The notes under the pieces were generated by a model. The model was not told the origin of the DNA and did not search any database. It was given only the letters and a program-made list of their open reading frames with translations. Shown here one piece after another: positions 9,731 to 18,139 of a DNA stretch of 64,000 nucleotides; position 1 is the first letter of the stretch; each line of letters opens with the position of its first letter. The stretch spans positions 806,001 to 870,000 of the forward strand of contig NZ_CP163443.1 in assembly GCF_041053055.1 (NCBI RefSeq), written 5' to 3'. The translations under genes and the position numbers were made by a program. The DNA is from Streptomyces sp. R41 (GTDB taxonomy: Bacteria; Actinomycetota; Actinomycetes; Streptomycetales; Streptomycetaceae).

Positions 9731-11887
9731 TCAGGAGATGCGGATGTCCGACCAGTTCGTGGCCTTGCCGACCTGCGACCGGTTGTCGAAGCCGCCCTGG
9801 CCGTTGCCCCGGTTCAGCCAGGCGCGGCCGTCCTTGTCGAGCGAGATCAGGTCGGCCCGGCCGTCCCCGGACAGGTCGAGCCCGCCGACCACGTCCTTGT
9901 AGGAGGTGCCCCAGTCCTTGAAGACCAGCGACCGGGGCGTGAAGGTGCCGGCGCCGGTCCCGCTGAACCGCCACAGCTCGTTCGACGCGTCGAGGGCCAG
10001 GAGGTCGTTCTTGCCGTCGCCGTCGAGGTCCCCGGCGGCGATCAGCCTCTTGTAGCCGCCGAAGCCGGACCCGGCGAGCGTGCGGGCCTTGAAGCCGCCC
10101 GCGCCGTTGTTCGCGTACACGTGCAGCTTCCCGGTCGAGGCGGACCGGGTCAGCAGGTCGGACCGGCCGTCGCCCGTCACGTCGCCGGGCGAGACGACCG
10201 CGTCGTACCCGCTCCAGTCCGAGGAGACCTTGACGTGGAACGACTGCTGGTCGGGCAGCCCGCCGCAGATCGTCGGGTAGACGCTGGCCTCGCCCCTCGG
10301 GTAGCGGACGAAGACGTCGCTGCAGCCGTCGCCGTCGAGGTCGCCGAACGGCAGCACCAGCGTGCCCGTCGGCCAGCTGCTCGCGCGCTGCCCCGCGGAC
10401 AGCTTCGTCACGTCGCCCGCATACACCTTCAGCCCGGTGCTGTCCCGGCCGAACAGGTCGGCCTTGCCGTCGTCCGTGTAGTCACGCCACTTGGGCAGCG
10501 CGCGGCTGGTGGTGGTGCCCTGGTAGACGCCGTCCAGGACGACACTGTTCGTCTCGGTCCGCTTGTACTCGTCCCACAGCACGACGGGCCGGCCGAGCGC
10601 GTCGGCGGCCACCTGGGGCGCGCCGGTGGACTGGGCGCTCGTCGCGCTCAGCCGCCGCGGGGCGGACCAGGTGCCGCCCTTGAAGACGGCGGCCATCGCG
10701 TATTCCTGGCCCGAGTAGCCCTCACGCCACGTCACCGTGACCGTTCCGCCCGAGGTGGCGGCCGCGCCGACCGCGCGCACCTTCTTGTGCGTGGAGAAGC
10801 GCTGCGTGTACGGCTGCCAGACACCGGTGGCCGCCGAGCGCACCGCATACCAGGGGCCGGTCGAATAGCCGGGCCCGCCGGCGACGAAGAGGTCGCCGTT
10901 GGGCAGGTAGACGGGCGCCGTCATCCCGTACGTGCTGCCATAGTTGGCGGCGGACCGCGGGGTGCTCCACTGGGTGGCGCCGGCGGACCGGCGCGTGTGC
11001 ATGAGGTGCGCGATGTCGTCGTAGAACACGTCGAACCCGCCCTGCGGGTTGGCGAACACCTTCGGGCGCGCCAGGTCCACGCCCGGGACGGGGAAGCCCT
11101 GGACCGCGGTCCAGGCGGTCGCGCCCGGGGCCTTCTCCAGGGCGACGACGGCCTTGCTTGCCTGCCACTGCCACACCAGCAGGGCGGTGCCGTCCTTGGC
11201 GACCGCCAGGTCCATGCCGGAGATGTCCCGGCTGCCGGACGGCGGCTGCTCGTTGAGGTCGGCCGGAGCGGTCCACGCGGCCTGCGGGCCGGTCTTCTCG
11301 GCGGCCTTCACGACGCCGGAGACCGACCACACGGCGACCAGCCGGCCGTCGGGGGCCGCCGCCAGGTGGTGGTAGCCCTTCTCGGGGACCGCGGCGACGT
11401 ACTCGGGCTCGGAGAAGGCGGTCGCGCCGGGCGTGAGGGTGGCCACCTTCAGCCAGTAGTTGTTGTGGTCGTCGGCGCGCTTGGCCCGCCAGACCAGGCG
11501 CACCGAGCCGTCGCCGAGCGAGACCAGCTCGGTGTTGTACCCGCCGGCATCCGGCCAGGTCTGCGGGGCGAGCCAGCCAGTGCTGCCGGCGGGCCGGATC
11601 CGGGTGGAACGGGAGAGCCCGTCGCCGGTGAGGGAGACGAGGGCGCCGTTCCCGGCCGGCACCAGGGCGTTCAGCCCGCCCGAGGCGGAGGCGGGGTTGG
11701 GGTTCGGGGCGTGCAGGGTGCGGGTGCCCCACGGGCCCGGCGCACGCGTCCCGACGGCGGCCGGGGCAGTGCCGACGGCTGCCGTCGTGGCGGTGGTGTG
11801 GGCGGCGGCCGGGGCCGGGGCCGCGGCGGCCAGGGCGAGGACGGGAGTGAGCGCGATACCGAGCATCGCGCGGGACTGCGAAGTCAT
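9731..11887 (-). CDS. Secreted FG-GAP/VCBS repeat protein
   Basis: 718-residue exported protein. The signal peptide covers about residues 1-29. Residues 60-430 form a beta-propeller-like region with recurring aromatic blades (for example VAVWSVSGVV and VLLWQWQASK-type strands). The last 270 residues hold at least five FG-GAP calcium loops: DYTDDGKAD, DLDGDGCSD, DVTGDGRSD, DLDGDGKND and DLSGDGRAD, each about 50 residues apart. This is an extracellular, calcium-stabilised propeller with no recognised catalytic site; a role in adhesion or carbohydrate binding is guesswork. Start is the ATG at 11887. It stands alone. Confidence 0.9.
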   Translation of the reverse strand: MTSQSRAMLGIALTPVLALAAAAPAPAAAHTTATTAAVGTAPAAVGTRAPGPWGTRTLHAPNPNPASASGGLNALVPAGNGALVSLTGDGLSRSTRIRPAGSTGWLAPQTWPDAGGYNTELVSLGDGSVRLVWRAKRADDHNNYWLKVATLTPGATAFSEPEYVAAVPEKGYHHLAAAPDGRLVAVWSVSGVVKAAEKTGPQAAWTAPADLNEQPPSGSRDISGMDLAVAKDGTALLVWQWQASKAVVALEKAPGATAWTAVQGFPVPGVDLARPKVFANPQGGFDVFYDDIAHLMHTRRSAGATQWSTPRSAANYGSTYGMTAPVYLPNGDLFVAGGPGYSTGPWYAVRSAATGVWQPYTQRFSTHKKVRAVGAAATSGGTVTVTWREGYSGQEYAMAAVFKGGTWSAPRRLSATSAQSTGAPQVAADALGRPVVLWDEYKRTETNSVVLDGVYQGTTTSRALPKWRDYTDDGKADLFGRDSTGLKVYAGDVTKLSAGQRASSWPTGTLVLPFGDLDGDGCSDVFVRYPRGEASVYPTICGGLPDQQSFHVKVSSDWSGYDAVVSPGDVTGDGRSDLLTRSASTGKLHVYANNGAGGFKARTLAGSGFGGYKRLIAAGDLDGDGKNDLLALDASNELWRFSGTGAGTFTPRSLVFKDWGTSYKDVVGGLDLSGDGRADLISLDKDGRAWLNRGNGQGGFDNRSQVGKATNWSDIRIS

Positions 11888-12008
11888 GGGAATGCCCCCC
11901 CCGGGCAGGGCGTATCCGGTGGCACGGATTCGCCGGACTGTTCGAGCAAGTCAGGCGAAGCGTATATCAGCCAAGATCGTCCCGCGTGGGAGGTTTCCCT
12001 CCCCTTGC

Positions 12009-12245
12009 TCAGAGGTAATCGGCCGGCGCGCGCAGCACCTCGCCCTCGTCGCACGACGGCAGTTGCGGCCACCACCTCCTCCACGCCCAGCTCCGTGTGG
12101 TGGTGTGCCCGCCGCCGAGCGGCAGCCAACGGCTGAAGGCGTCCATGCCCAGACCCACCTGATGGCGATGCTGGGCGCAGATCGCGCTGCGATCGGTAGC
12201 GTCCTCGCCTGTGGCCCGGCAGGCCCCGGCTTCCTCCAGACACCG
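12009..12245 (-). pseudogene. Unrecognised C-terminal remnant
   Basis: About 75 codons with strong codon bias ending at a stop at 12009 (ATGEDATDRSAICAQHRHQV ... EVLRAPADYL). The N-terminal side loses coding character where it meets, on the other strand, the DUF5753 relic. I do not recognise the family. It is probably the tail of a truncated gene. Confidence 0.3.
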
Positions 12246-12396
12246 GGGTAGGTGACCGCCCTCCTGACGTCGATCGCGACCTTCGGCGGGACATCCGACG
12301 ACATCACCGAGGCCGTTAAAGCGCGCATGTAAAGCGCGCATGCGCCGCAACTCCGTGATCCGCGAGGGCGACCACCGGCACGCGATCCTCCTGGCC
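12210..12396 (+). pseudogene. XRE/DUF5753 regulator fragment with nonsense codon and tandem duplication
   Basis: The reading PGFLQTPG-stop-VTALLTSI, then TSDDITEAVKARM and RRNSVIREGDHRHAILLA, matches the middle of DUF5753-type Streptomyces regulators (VPGLLQTPEYARAVL...ARMxRNxVIxEGDHRHAxL). Two lesions are visible: the Tyr codon expected after QTPG reads TAG (12249-12251), and TAAAGCGCGCATG is duplicated head to tail at 12317-12342, adding a stop and shifting the frame. The N-terminal helix-turn-helix and the C-terminal half are missing; a C-terminal half of the same family lies at 61648-61965. Confidence 0.6.
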
Positions 12397-12728
12397 CGGC
12401 GGCCGCTCGTCTGCTGGATGCCCTGTCGTCGGACAACCTGGAGGCGGCTGAGCAGCGGATGCAGGAGGTAGCGGTCGCCCGGCTCGCCCAGCTGCTGGGC
12501 CTGGAGGGCGTCCCGACCCGGCCCGGTCCGCTGTACCAGCTCTCCTCGCCCAGCCACCGCTACGACAACGCCGGTCCGCAACCATCACCAGCTGACCCTC
12601 CCGTCCTTCACCGGCGCTGGCTCGGGGCGCTCGACCGGGACCAGGGCCTGCCCAGCCGGCCAAGCCAGTGTGCGACCTACCGTGCGCCTATCCCACGGCC
12701 GGCGGGAAAGGCACTTAAATGTCGAAGC

Positions 12729-12986
12729 ATGACTACCGAGCCGCAGCGCTTCACTGTCTTGCTGGTCCCCGAACACGTCGAGGACGCAGACGGTGCTTCC
12801 GCGGAAGACTCAGCTGTGCGATCAGCAGTCGTCGAGGCGACTGGCGAAACAGGCGAGACGGGTTACCCCCGCTACGCCGGGGAAGGGATCGTGGCCGACA
12901 TCGACCCCAGTACGCGCACGGTCGAGGCGCTGCTGGTCGACGGTGCGGAGCTGGACTACGGACTCAACGCCAGGGTCGCTTCCTGA
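12729..12986 (+). CDS. Small hypothetical protein, DUF6296-like
   Basis: 85-residue acidic protein that resembles the small DUF6296-type Streptomyces proteins: N-terminal beta strand RFTVLLVPE, a Thr/Gly-rich segment (GETGETGYPRYAGEGIVADI) and a final strand TVEALLVDGAELDYG. Function unknown. Start is the ATG at 12729 with no strong ribosome site. The family call is by pattern only and moderately uncertain. The SAV2177-type methyltransferase gene follows about 230 bases later. Confidence 0.55.
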   Translation: MTTEPQRFTVLLVPEHVEDADGASAEDSAVRSAVVEATGETGETGYPRYAGEGIVADIDPSTRTVEALLVDGAELDYGLNARVAS

Positions 12987-13216
12987 TCGAACCAGTTCTC
13001 CGGAAACTGCCGTGAGATCAGTACCGCTGCCACTTCTGCGGCCCGTTGCGAGCAGCGGGCCATCCTGACCGGGCCTCGCCGGAAGCCGCCCGCGCCGGTT
13101 GTGACAAGCGATCACAGGGCCGGAAACCGTCAACTCCCATGACGGGCAGGTGAGATGCTGTGCCAGACTACGATGATCGGAAACACCGCTGACCGCCTCG
13201 CGCGCTGGAGCCCGTC

Positions 13217-14005
13217 ATGACGCCCGACATACCCAGCCCCTCGCGTTTCAACACGGACACGGCGCATCCCGCCAGGGTCTATGACTGGCTCCTGGGCGGC
13301 AAGGACAACTACCCCGTCGACGAGGCAGTGGGCGAGAAGCTACCGCCCGAAGCACGTGACGCGGCCCGACAGAACCGTCAGTTCATGCACCGGGCGGCCG
13401 CCTGGCTCGCCACACAGGGCATCGATCAGTTCCTCGACATCGGCACCGGCATCCCCACCCGGCCGAATCTGCACCAGATCGTTCAACAGATCACGCCGAC
13501 GGCGAAGGTCGTTTATACCGACAACGACCCGATCGTGCTGCGGCATGCGGAAGCCCTGCTGATCAGTCATCCCGAAGGGGTCACGGACTACATCGAGGCC
13601 GATGTACGGCAGCCGGACTCCATCCTCGAACGCGCCCGTGCCGTACTGGACTTCAACCGCCCGATCGCGCTGTCCTTGATCGCACTGATGCACTTCATCA
13701 CCGACGAGCAGGACGCCCACGGCATCGTCCGCAACCTGGTCGCCACCCTGCCACCAGGCAGTCACCTCGTGCTGTCGCACGCCGCCAGCGACCTCTACCC
13801 GGAACTGGCCGAACAGGTCACCGCCGAATACGCCAAGGGCGGCATCCGCCTCGGCTTCCGCACCCGCCCGGAAGTCACCCGCTTCTTCGACGGCCTGGAC
13901 CTTCTCGACCCAGGACTGGTCACCGCCCCCCAGTGGTTCAAGACGGCCCCCGCACCCGCGCCCGAGGGCAGCGGTATCTACACCGGAGTGGCACGCATCC
14001 CCTGA
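13217..14005 (+). CDS. SAM-dependent methyltransferase, SAV2177/DUF574 family
   Basis: 262-residue class I methyltransferase of the group expanded in Streptomyces. Signatures: FNTDTAHPARVYDWLLGGKD at the N-terminus, SAM-binding FLDIGTGIPTRPNLHQI near 75, VVYTDNDPIVLRHAEALL near 100, then ALMHFITDEQDAHGIV. Length is typical. The methylated substrate is unknown for the family. Such genes often sit next to DUF5753/DUF397 regulators, and a broken DUF5753 gene does lie about 0.8 kb upstream here. Confidence 0.9.
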   Translation: MTPDIPSPSRFNTDTAHPARVYDWLLGGKDNYPVDEAVGEKLPPEARDAARQNRQFMHRAAAWLATQGIDQFLDIGTGIPTRPNLHQIVQQITPTAKVVYTDNDPIVLRHAEALLISHPEGVTDYIEADVRQPDSILERARAVLDFNRPIALSLIALMHFITDEQDAHGIVRNLVATLPPGSHLVLSHAASDLYPELAEQVTAEYAKGGIRLGFRTRPEVTRFFDGLDLLDPGLVTAPQWFKTAPAPAPEGSGIYTGVARIP

Positions 14006-14251
14006 CGGACCGTCACCTGATCCTCCACCTCGTCCCCCGTGGCCGGCAGCCCTGCTCCGCCGACACACAGGGTGCAGGGGACGCACCATGGGCAGGGTTG
14101 CGCCTTCAGCGGGTGCTCTCCGTGCTGCCGATACCTCATCTGACGCCGCGGAGGCTGTGGGGCATGACGACACGCCCGGGTGGGAAGAGCGACCGCTCGC
14201 TCACCGCAACCAGATTTCTACCCTCGCGAAGGGCGCCGTAGCCGATGCAGT

Positions 14252-14273
14252 TGTGACTGAGCGTCTTAGTTGG
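14252..14273 (+). repeat. ISL3-like terminal repeat A
   Basis: TGTGACTGAGCGTCTTAGTTGG. It belongs to a set of five related end sequences in this window; copy B at 34353 lies next to an ISL3 transposase tail. Copy A is solitary and sits about 120 bases beyond the broken XdhC gene, consistent with an insertion or deletion there. Confidence 0.5.
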
Positions 14274-14394
14274 TTGCGCGTCCGTGAGCTCTCGGCTCAG
14301 CGAGGTAGCGGAAGTCCGCTCCCGTTCGGAGTCCCCACGGAAGCGTGGCCACGGCCAACTGGGCTGCTTCGTCACAGCAGATGTGACTGCGCGT

Positions 14395-14680
14395 TCTCGC
14401 CCGTCACCCGGGTCACCGGTACGCAGCGCTTCTTCGGCCAGTTCGTACAGCCGACCCTCAACGCAGCCGCGCGAAATCCCGCCGATCACCTCGCCTTTCG
14501 GGCCTACCGCCGGACAAGCGCCAGGACCGAGCGGCGCACTGCCGTCGACCACAGCGACGGTGACCATCGCGAAGGGTGCACGGGCCCTCCAGGACGAGAT
14601 GCGGCCCGGAAGCGGCGGTGAGGCAGGGCTCCGTAACGGGGTTACCGGCTTTCGGAGTTGGCATGAGTACCTCCCCTTGT
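14395..14680 (-). pseudogene. XdhC/CoxI-family N-terminal remnant
   Basis: The reverse frame gives RAPFAMVTVAVVDGSAPLGP, then GEVIGGISRGCVEGRLYELA and EEALRTGDPGD. This is the N-terminal domain of XdhC/CoxI proteins, which help insert molybdenum cofactor into xanthine dehydrogenase or CO dehydrogenase (conserved VxxxGSAPxxPG and GxxSGGCVE; here SRGC replaces SGGC). Only about 90 residues remain, without the C-terminal Rossmann domain. An ISL3-like end lies beyond the break. No molybdoenzyme genes are nearby. Confidence 0.6.
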
Positions 14681-14868
14681 CGAGTGCATGGCCCGGGGGT
14701 GGTGGCACCAGCTCTGAAGGCACTGACATCCCGCTGATTGGGGGGCATGACCGACCGGCTTCTTCGCAGTTCGGGAGGATCTTCGCAAGGTGAATGTGGC
14801 GATCGGTGCCGTGGCAGGGCCGGACGGGTACGACCGGATGACACGCCACGTGATCGATACCGGCGACA

Positions 14869-14925
14869 GCGACGCGCGTTCGCCGCGCTGGCCGACCCGG
14901 CCTCCCGCACCTACTACGTCCTGCA
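14869..14925 (+). pseudogene. IS110 transposase fragment
   Basis: A short segment reads AFAALADPASRTYY, matching FAALHDPASRTYY in the intact IS110 transposase at 60416. Under 20 codons survive. The surrounding 14.7-15.2 kb is otherwise fragmentary and I see no gene in it. Confidence 0.4.
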
Positions 14926-15229
14926 CGGCGTCGGCCGGCTCGACGGCGGCGAGAGCGAACACGGCGCCGCGGCTCCGCCTGCACGCGGCCGACGGTGAGA
15001 CGTGCGGGGAACGCTTCGGAGCGGAGCGATAGGGACGGCAGCACGTCCAGGGGCATGGAGTGCGCCCCGGCGGCGCCCGCCCTGTGGCCGCCGTCAGGCG
15101 CATCCGGCAAGTGCGATGAGCAACTGCCACGACGCACGTCGTAACGTTCATTCAGACATGCGCACACCCGGGTCGCAAAACGATGCCGCGCCAACAACAA
15201 CCAGAACGAGAGCGGGAGCACAATCCAAG

Positions 15230-15426
15230 GAATTCGGATTTTGCATATTATCCGAGCTTCGCAAACGCTCTTGTCTTGACCTCACGTTCTGCAGCTAGCT
15301 GGCTGCTGCGCCCACTTCATGGCCCGGGTTCCAGATGAGCCCTGGGCCGACCGACAGCACTTCGGCCAGTCCCCTGGGCCGTCGGTCAGGGAGGTGGGCG
15401 GCAAATCCCGCATGTGAGGAGTAGTC
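15230..15426 (+). promoter_or_regulatory. Probable promoter region of the lasso cluster
   Basis: An unusually A/T-rich stretch for this genome (15230-15290, including TTTTGCATATTATCC) and a TTGACC hexamer at 15276-15281 precede the lasso precursor. No good -10 hexamer at standard spacing could be fixed. A GAGGAG ribosome site lies at about 15417-15422. Confidence 0.35.
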
Positions 15427-15537
15427 ATGAAGAAGGCCTACGAGGCACCGACGCTCGTCCGGCTCGGTACCTTCCGGAAGGAGACGGGGCTCCTTCAGCG
15501 CCACGGCAACGACCGACTGATCCTGAGCAAGAACTGA
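15427..15537 (+). CDS. Lasso peptide precursor, citrulassin family
   Basis: 36-residue precursor. The leader (residues 1-21) has the conserved YxxPxLxxxGxFxxxT pattern recognised by the RRE protein: Y5, P8, L10, G14, F16, T20. Cleavage after Gly21, with Thr at the penultimate leader position, releases the core LLQRHGNDRLILSKN. Asp8 of the core can close an eight-residue macrolactam with Leu1. The core matches citrulassin A (LLGLAGNDRLVLSKN, from published work as I recall it) except at positions 3, 4, 5 and 11. Arg9, the residue converted to citrulline in that family, is kept. A GAGGAG site precedes the ATG; the cyclase gene starts 25 bases after the stop. Too short for most automated gene calls. 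Confidence 0.93.
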   Translation: MKKAYEAPTLVRLGTFRKETGLLQRHGNDRLILSKN

Positions 15538-15562
15538 CGACCGACGGTCCCTGACCGACGTC

Positions 15563-17413
15563 ATGACTGAACTGCACGAAAGTGCGGGGACGGGCCCCGG
15601 CGACGCGCACTTCGCGGTCTTCTCGGACCATGCGGACGCGGCCGCCGTGGCCCGCTCCTTCGCCCGCCCCGGAAGCCGGACCCTCGCACATGCGTCGGGC
15701 CGGCCCTGGCTGGTCGGCCACTGGCACGACGACGAGGTCCTCACAGCCAGTGCCGGCGGCGCCTCCGTCGCCGTCGTCGGCTGCTGCCCGATCGACGCCG
15801 ACGAACTGCGGCGTCGCGCCGCACGGTTGCGTGATCTGGCGGAGCTCGACGCACTGGCCCGATCCCTCCCCGGCAGTTTCCACCTCGTCGGCGCCCTCGA
15901 CGGACAGATCAGAGTGCAGGGCACCGCCTCCGGACTGCGACTCGTCTTCCACGCGGAGATCGGCGGCGTGCGGGTGGCCGCGACCCGCGCCGACACGCTC
16001 GCCGCCGTCCTGGGCCTCGACCCCGCCGTGGAGGAACTGGCCGTAAGGCTGCTGTGGCCCGCCCCGTATCCGCTGTTCGAGACGTCCATGTGGCGTGCGG
16101 TTACCGCCGTTCCTCCACAGGACGCCGTGGTCGTCGCCGCGGACGGGCGCACCGTACGACACACTCGTTGGTGGATTCCGCCGGAGCCGGTCCGGCCGCT
16201 TGCCGACGCGGCGCCCCTGATCCGGGAGGCACTGGAGGAGGCCGTCGACGCACGTACCCGTCAGGGCGGCGTGGTGAGCTGCGACTTGTCCGGCGGCCTG
16301 GACTCGACGTCCGTCTGCTTCCTGGCCGACCGCTCCCCCGCCCGCGTCGTGGCCAGTACGTGGCCGGGACGCGACCCGGCGGACACCGACCTGTACTGGG
16401 CCGAGCGGGCGATCGGGCACCTCCCGGACGTCGAGCACGTGGTCTGGGACGCCGACGCCTCGCCGCTGGTCTACGAGGACCTGCTCGGCATCGACGACCT
16501 CCTCGACGAGCCCACCATCGGCGTCATGGACCGCTCCCGGGTCCTGCACCACCTGCCCGGCCTCGCCGCACGCGGCAGCCGGTTGCACCTGACCGGCATC
16601 GGCGGCGACCACGTGGCATGGTGCTCCGAGGCGTACTACCACCGGCTACTGCGCACCCGTCCGCTGTTCGCCCTGCGCCAGTTGCGTGGGTTCCGGGCGC
16701 TGTGGCACTGGCCGCTGGGCGGCACGGTCCGCGCGGTCGCCGACTCCCGGCCGTACGGGAAGTGGCTCGCCGACGCCGCCCGCCACCTGCGTGGCCCGTT
16801 GCCCGCGTCCGTCGCCACGGGTCTCGGGTGGGGCATGGCCCCGCGCCTGTTCGACTGGGTGACTCCCGAGGCCGAACGGATGGCCCGCCAGGCACTGCTG
16901 CGTGCTGCGGCGACGACCTCGCCGCTGCATCCGGACCGTGGACTGCACACCGACCTGGAGCAGATCCGCGCGTGTACCCGCGTCATCCGGCAGTGGGACC
17001 GGATGGCGGCCCGCGCCGGCCTGCCGATGGCCTCGCCCTTCCTCGACGACCGCGTCATCGAGGCGTGTCTCGCCGTACGTCCGAGCGAGCGCGTCACGCC
17101 TTGGCGGTACAAGCCCGTCCTGAGCGCCGCGATGCGCGGGATCGTGCCTGAGGACTGCCTGCGGCGGGCCAACAAGGCCACGGCCGCCATGGACGCCTCC
17201 AACGGACTGCGCGAACACCGCGCCGATCTGGTGGCCCTGTGGGAGGACTCACGGCTGGAGGAGCTGGGCCTGGTGGACGGCGCCGAGCTCCGCCGCCTCG
17301 CCCGGCGGCCCGCCTCCCCGGGGCTGTCCGACGCCATTCTCTACTCCACGATCGCCGCCGAGGTGTGGCTGCGGGGACTTGCCCGCAGTCGCACCCGTGT
17401 CCCACGACCCTGA
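15563..17413 (+). CDS. Lasso peptide macrolactam synthetase (asparagine-synthetase-like cyclase)
   Basis: 616 residues. An N-terminal glutaminase-like domain (about 1-190) lacks the catalytic Cys2 of true asparagine synthetases. The synthetase domain has the ATP-pyrophosphatase loop SGGLDST at 243-249. It adenylates the Asp8 side chain of the core so that the Leu1 amine can attack, locking the tail in the ring. MASPFLDDRVIE near the C-terminus is another hallmark of the family. It is the second gene of a five-gene operon, 25 bases after the precursor, with a 37-base gap before the RRE gene. Confidence 0.92.
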   Translation: MTELHESAGTGPGDAHFAVFSDHADAAAVARSFARPGSRTLAHASGRPWLVGHWHDDEVLTASAGGASVAVVGCCPIDADELRRRAARLRDLAELDALARSLPGSFHLVGALDGQIRVQGTASGLRLVFHAEIGGVRVAATRADTLAAVLGLDPAVEELAVRLLWPAPYPLFETSMWRAVTAVPPQDAVVVAADGRTVRHTRWWIPPEPVRPLADAAPLIREALEEAVDARTRQGGVVSCDLSGGLDSTSVCFLADRSPARVVASTWPGRDPADTDLYWAERAIGHLPDVEHVVWDADASPLVYEDLLGIDDLLDEPTIGVMDRSRVLHHLPGLAARGSRLHLTGIGGDHVAWCSEAYYHRLLRTRPLFALRQLRGFRALWHWPLGGTVRAVADSRPYGKWLADAARHLRGPLPASVATGLGWGMAPRLFDWVTPEAERMARQALLRAAATTSPLHPDRGLHTDLEQIRACTRVIRQWDRMAARAGLPMASPFLDDRVIEACLAVRPSERVTPWRYKPVLSAAMRGIVPEDCLRRANKATAAMDASNGLREHRADLVALWEDSRLEELGLVDGAELRRLARRPASPGLSDAILYSTIAAEVWLRGLARSRTRVPRP

Positions 17414-17450
17414 CCACATCCCCCGTCAGACACGTCAGAAAGGCCCTCAC

Positions 17451-17705
17451 ATGCCCTTGCGGTTCGGCGACGACGTCTCCACGGCCGAGACCGACTACGG
17501 CACCGTGCTGCTGGACGAACGGGCCAGCGCCTACTGGGAGTTGAACCCGACTGCCACCCTGGTGGTGCGGACGCTGCTCGGCGGCGGCGAGGAGGCGGAC
17601 GCGGCCGCCGCCCTGGTCCAGGAGTTTGACATCGACCAGGCGCAGGCCCTGCAGGACGTCGAGGCGCTCGTACGGCAACTGCGCCGCTCGGGGCTCGCCT
17701 CATGA
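17451..17705 (+). CDS. Lasso leader-recognition protein (PqqD-like RRE, B1)
   Basis: 84-residue PqqD-type RiPP recognition element that binds the precursor leader and presents it to the protease. Pattern: beta strands (TDYGTVLLDERASAYWELNP) followed by helices (TATLVVRTLLGGG, ALQDVEALVRQLRRSGL). ATG at 17451 with a weak AAAGG site; an upstream in-frame extension looks non-coding. Its stop overlaps the start of the B2 protease by four bases (ATGA). RRE and protease are separate proteins here, as usual for actinobacterial lasso clusters. Confidence 0.9.
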   Translation: MPLRFGDDVSTAETDYGTVLLDERASAYWELNPTATLVVRTLLGGGEEADAAAALVQEFDIDQAQALQDVEALVRQLRRSGLAS

Positions 17706-18139
17706 CGACGCCCAGCGCGCTGGAGCGCCCCACCGGTGTGCCCCTGGCCCGGCGCCTGGCCGCCCGCCTCGTCCTGTTCCCCGCCGTCGCCTTCGCCCTG
17801 CTGCCGCCCCGCCGCATCCGCACCGTACTGGGCATTATGCGGCGCGGTGCCGCGCCCGCCACCTCCGCGCAGGCCCAGAACGCACGCGACGCCATGTGCG
17901 CCGCCAGCCTGCGCTGCGCCGGACCGAAGGGGTGCCTGCCGCGCTCCCTGGGGGCGGCAATGCTGTGCCGGCTCGGCGGAACGTGGCCGACCTGGTGCAC
18001 CGGTGTACGCGTCGTCCCGCCCTTCACCGCGCATGCCTGGATCGAGGCGGAAGGCGGTCCCGTCGGCGAGGGTGTGCCAGAGGGCTACTTCGCCCGGCTG
18101 GTGACCGTCGAGCCGCTGCCACGGCCGACGGACCGATGA
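17702..18139 (+). CDS. Lasso leader peptidase (transglutaminase-like B2)
   Basis: 145-residue cysteine protease that removes the leader, with help from the RRE protein. Catalytic Cys78 is in GPKGCLPRS and His111 in TAHAWIE, the Cys-His pair of the family; the third residue should lie in the following EGGPVGEG segment. A hydrophobic N-terminal stretch (LVLFPAVAFALLPP) may bring it to the membrane. Four-base overlaps on both sides indicate coupled translation. Length is normal. Confidence 0.9.
   Translation: MTTPSALERPTGVPLARRLAARLVLFPAVAFALLPPRRIRTVLGIMRRGAAPATSAQAQNARDAMCAASLRCAGPKGCLPRSLGAAMLCRLGGTWPTWCTGVRVVPPFTAHAWIEAEGGPVGEGVPEGYFARLVTVEPLPRPTDR

Noticed and set aside
9542..12136. 864-codon plus-strand open frame
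   Set aside because: Antisense of the FG-GAP gene; the minus-strand protein has a signal peptide and calcium loops, while the plus-strand product is low-complexity Gly/Arg/Val.
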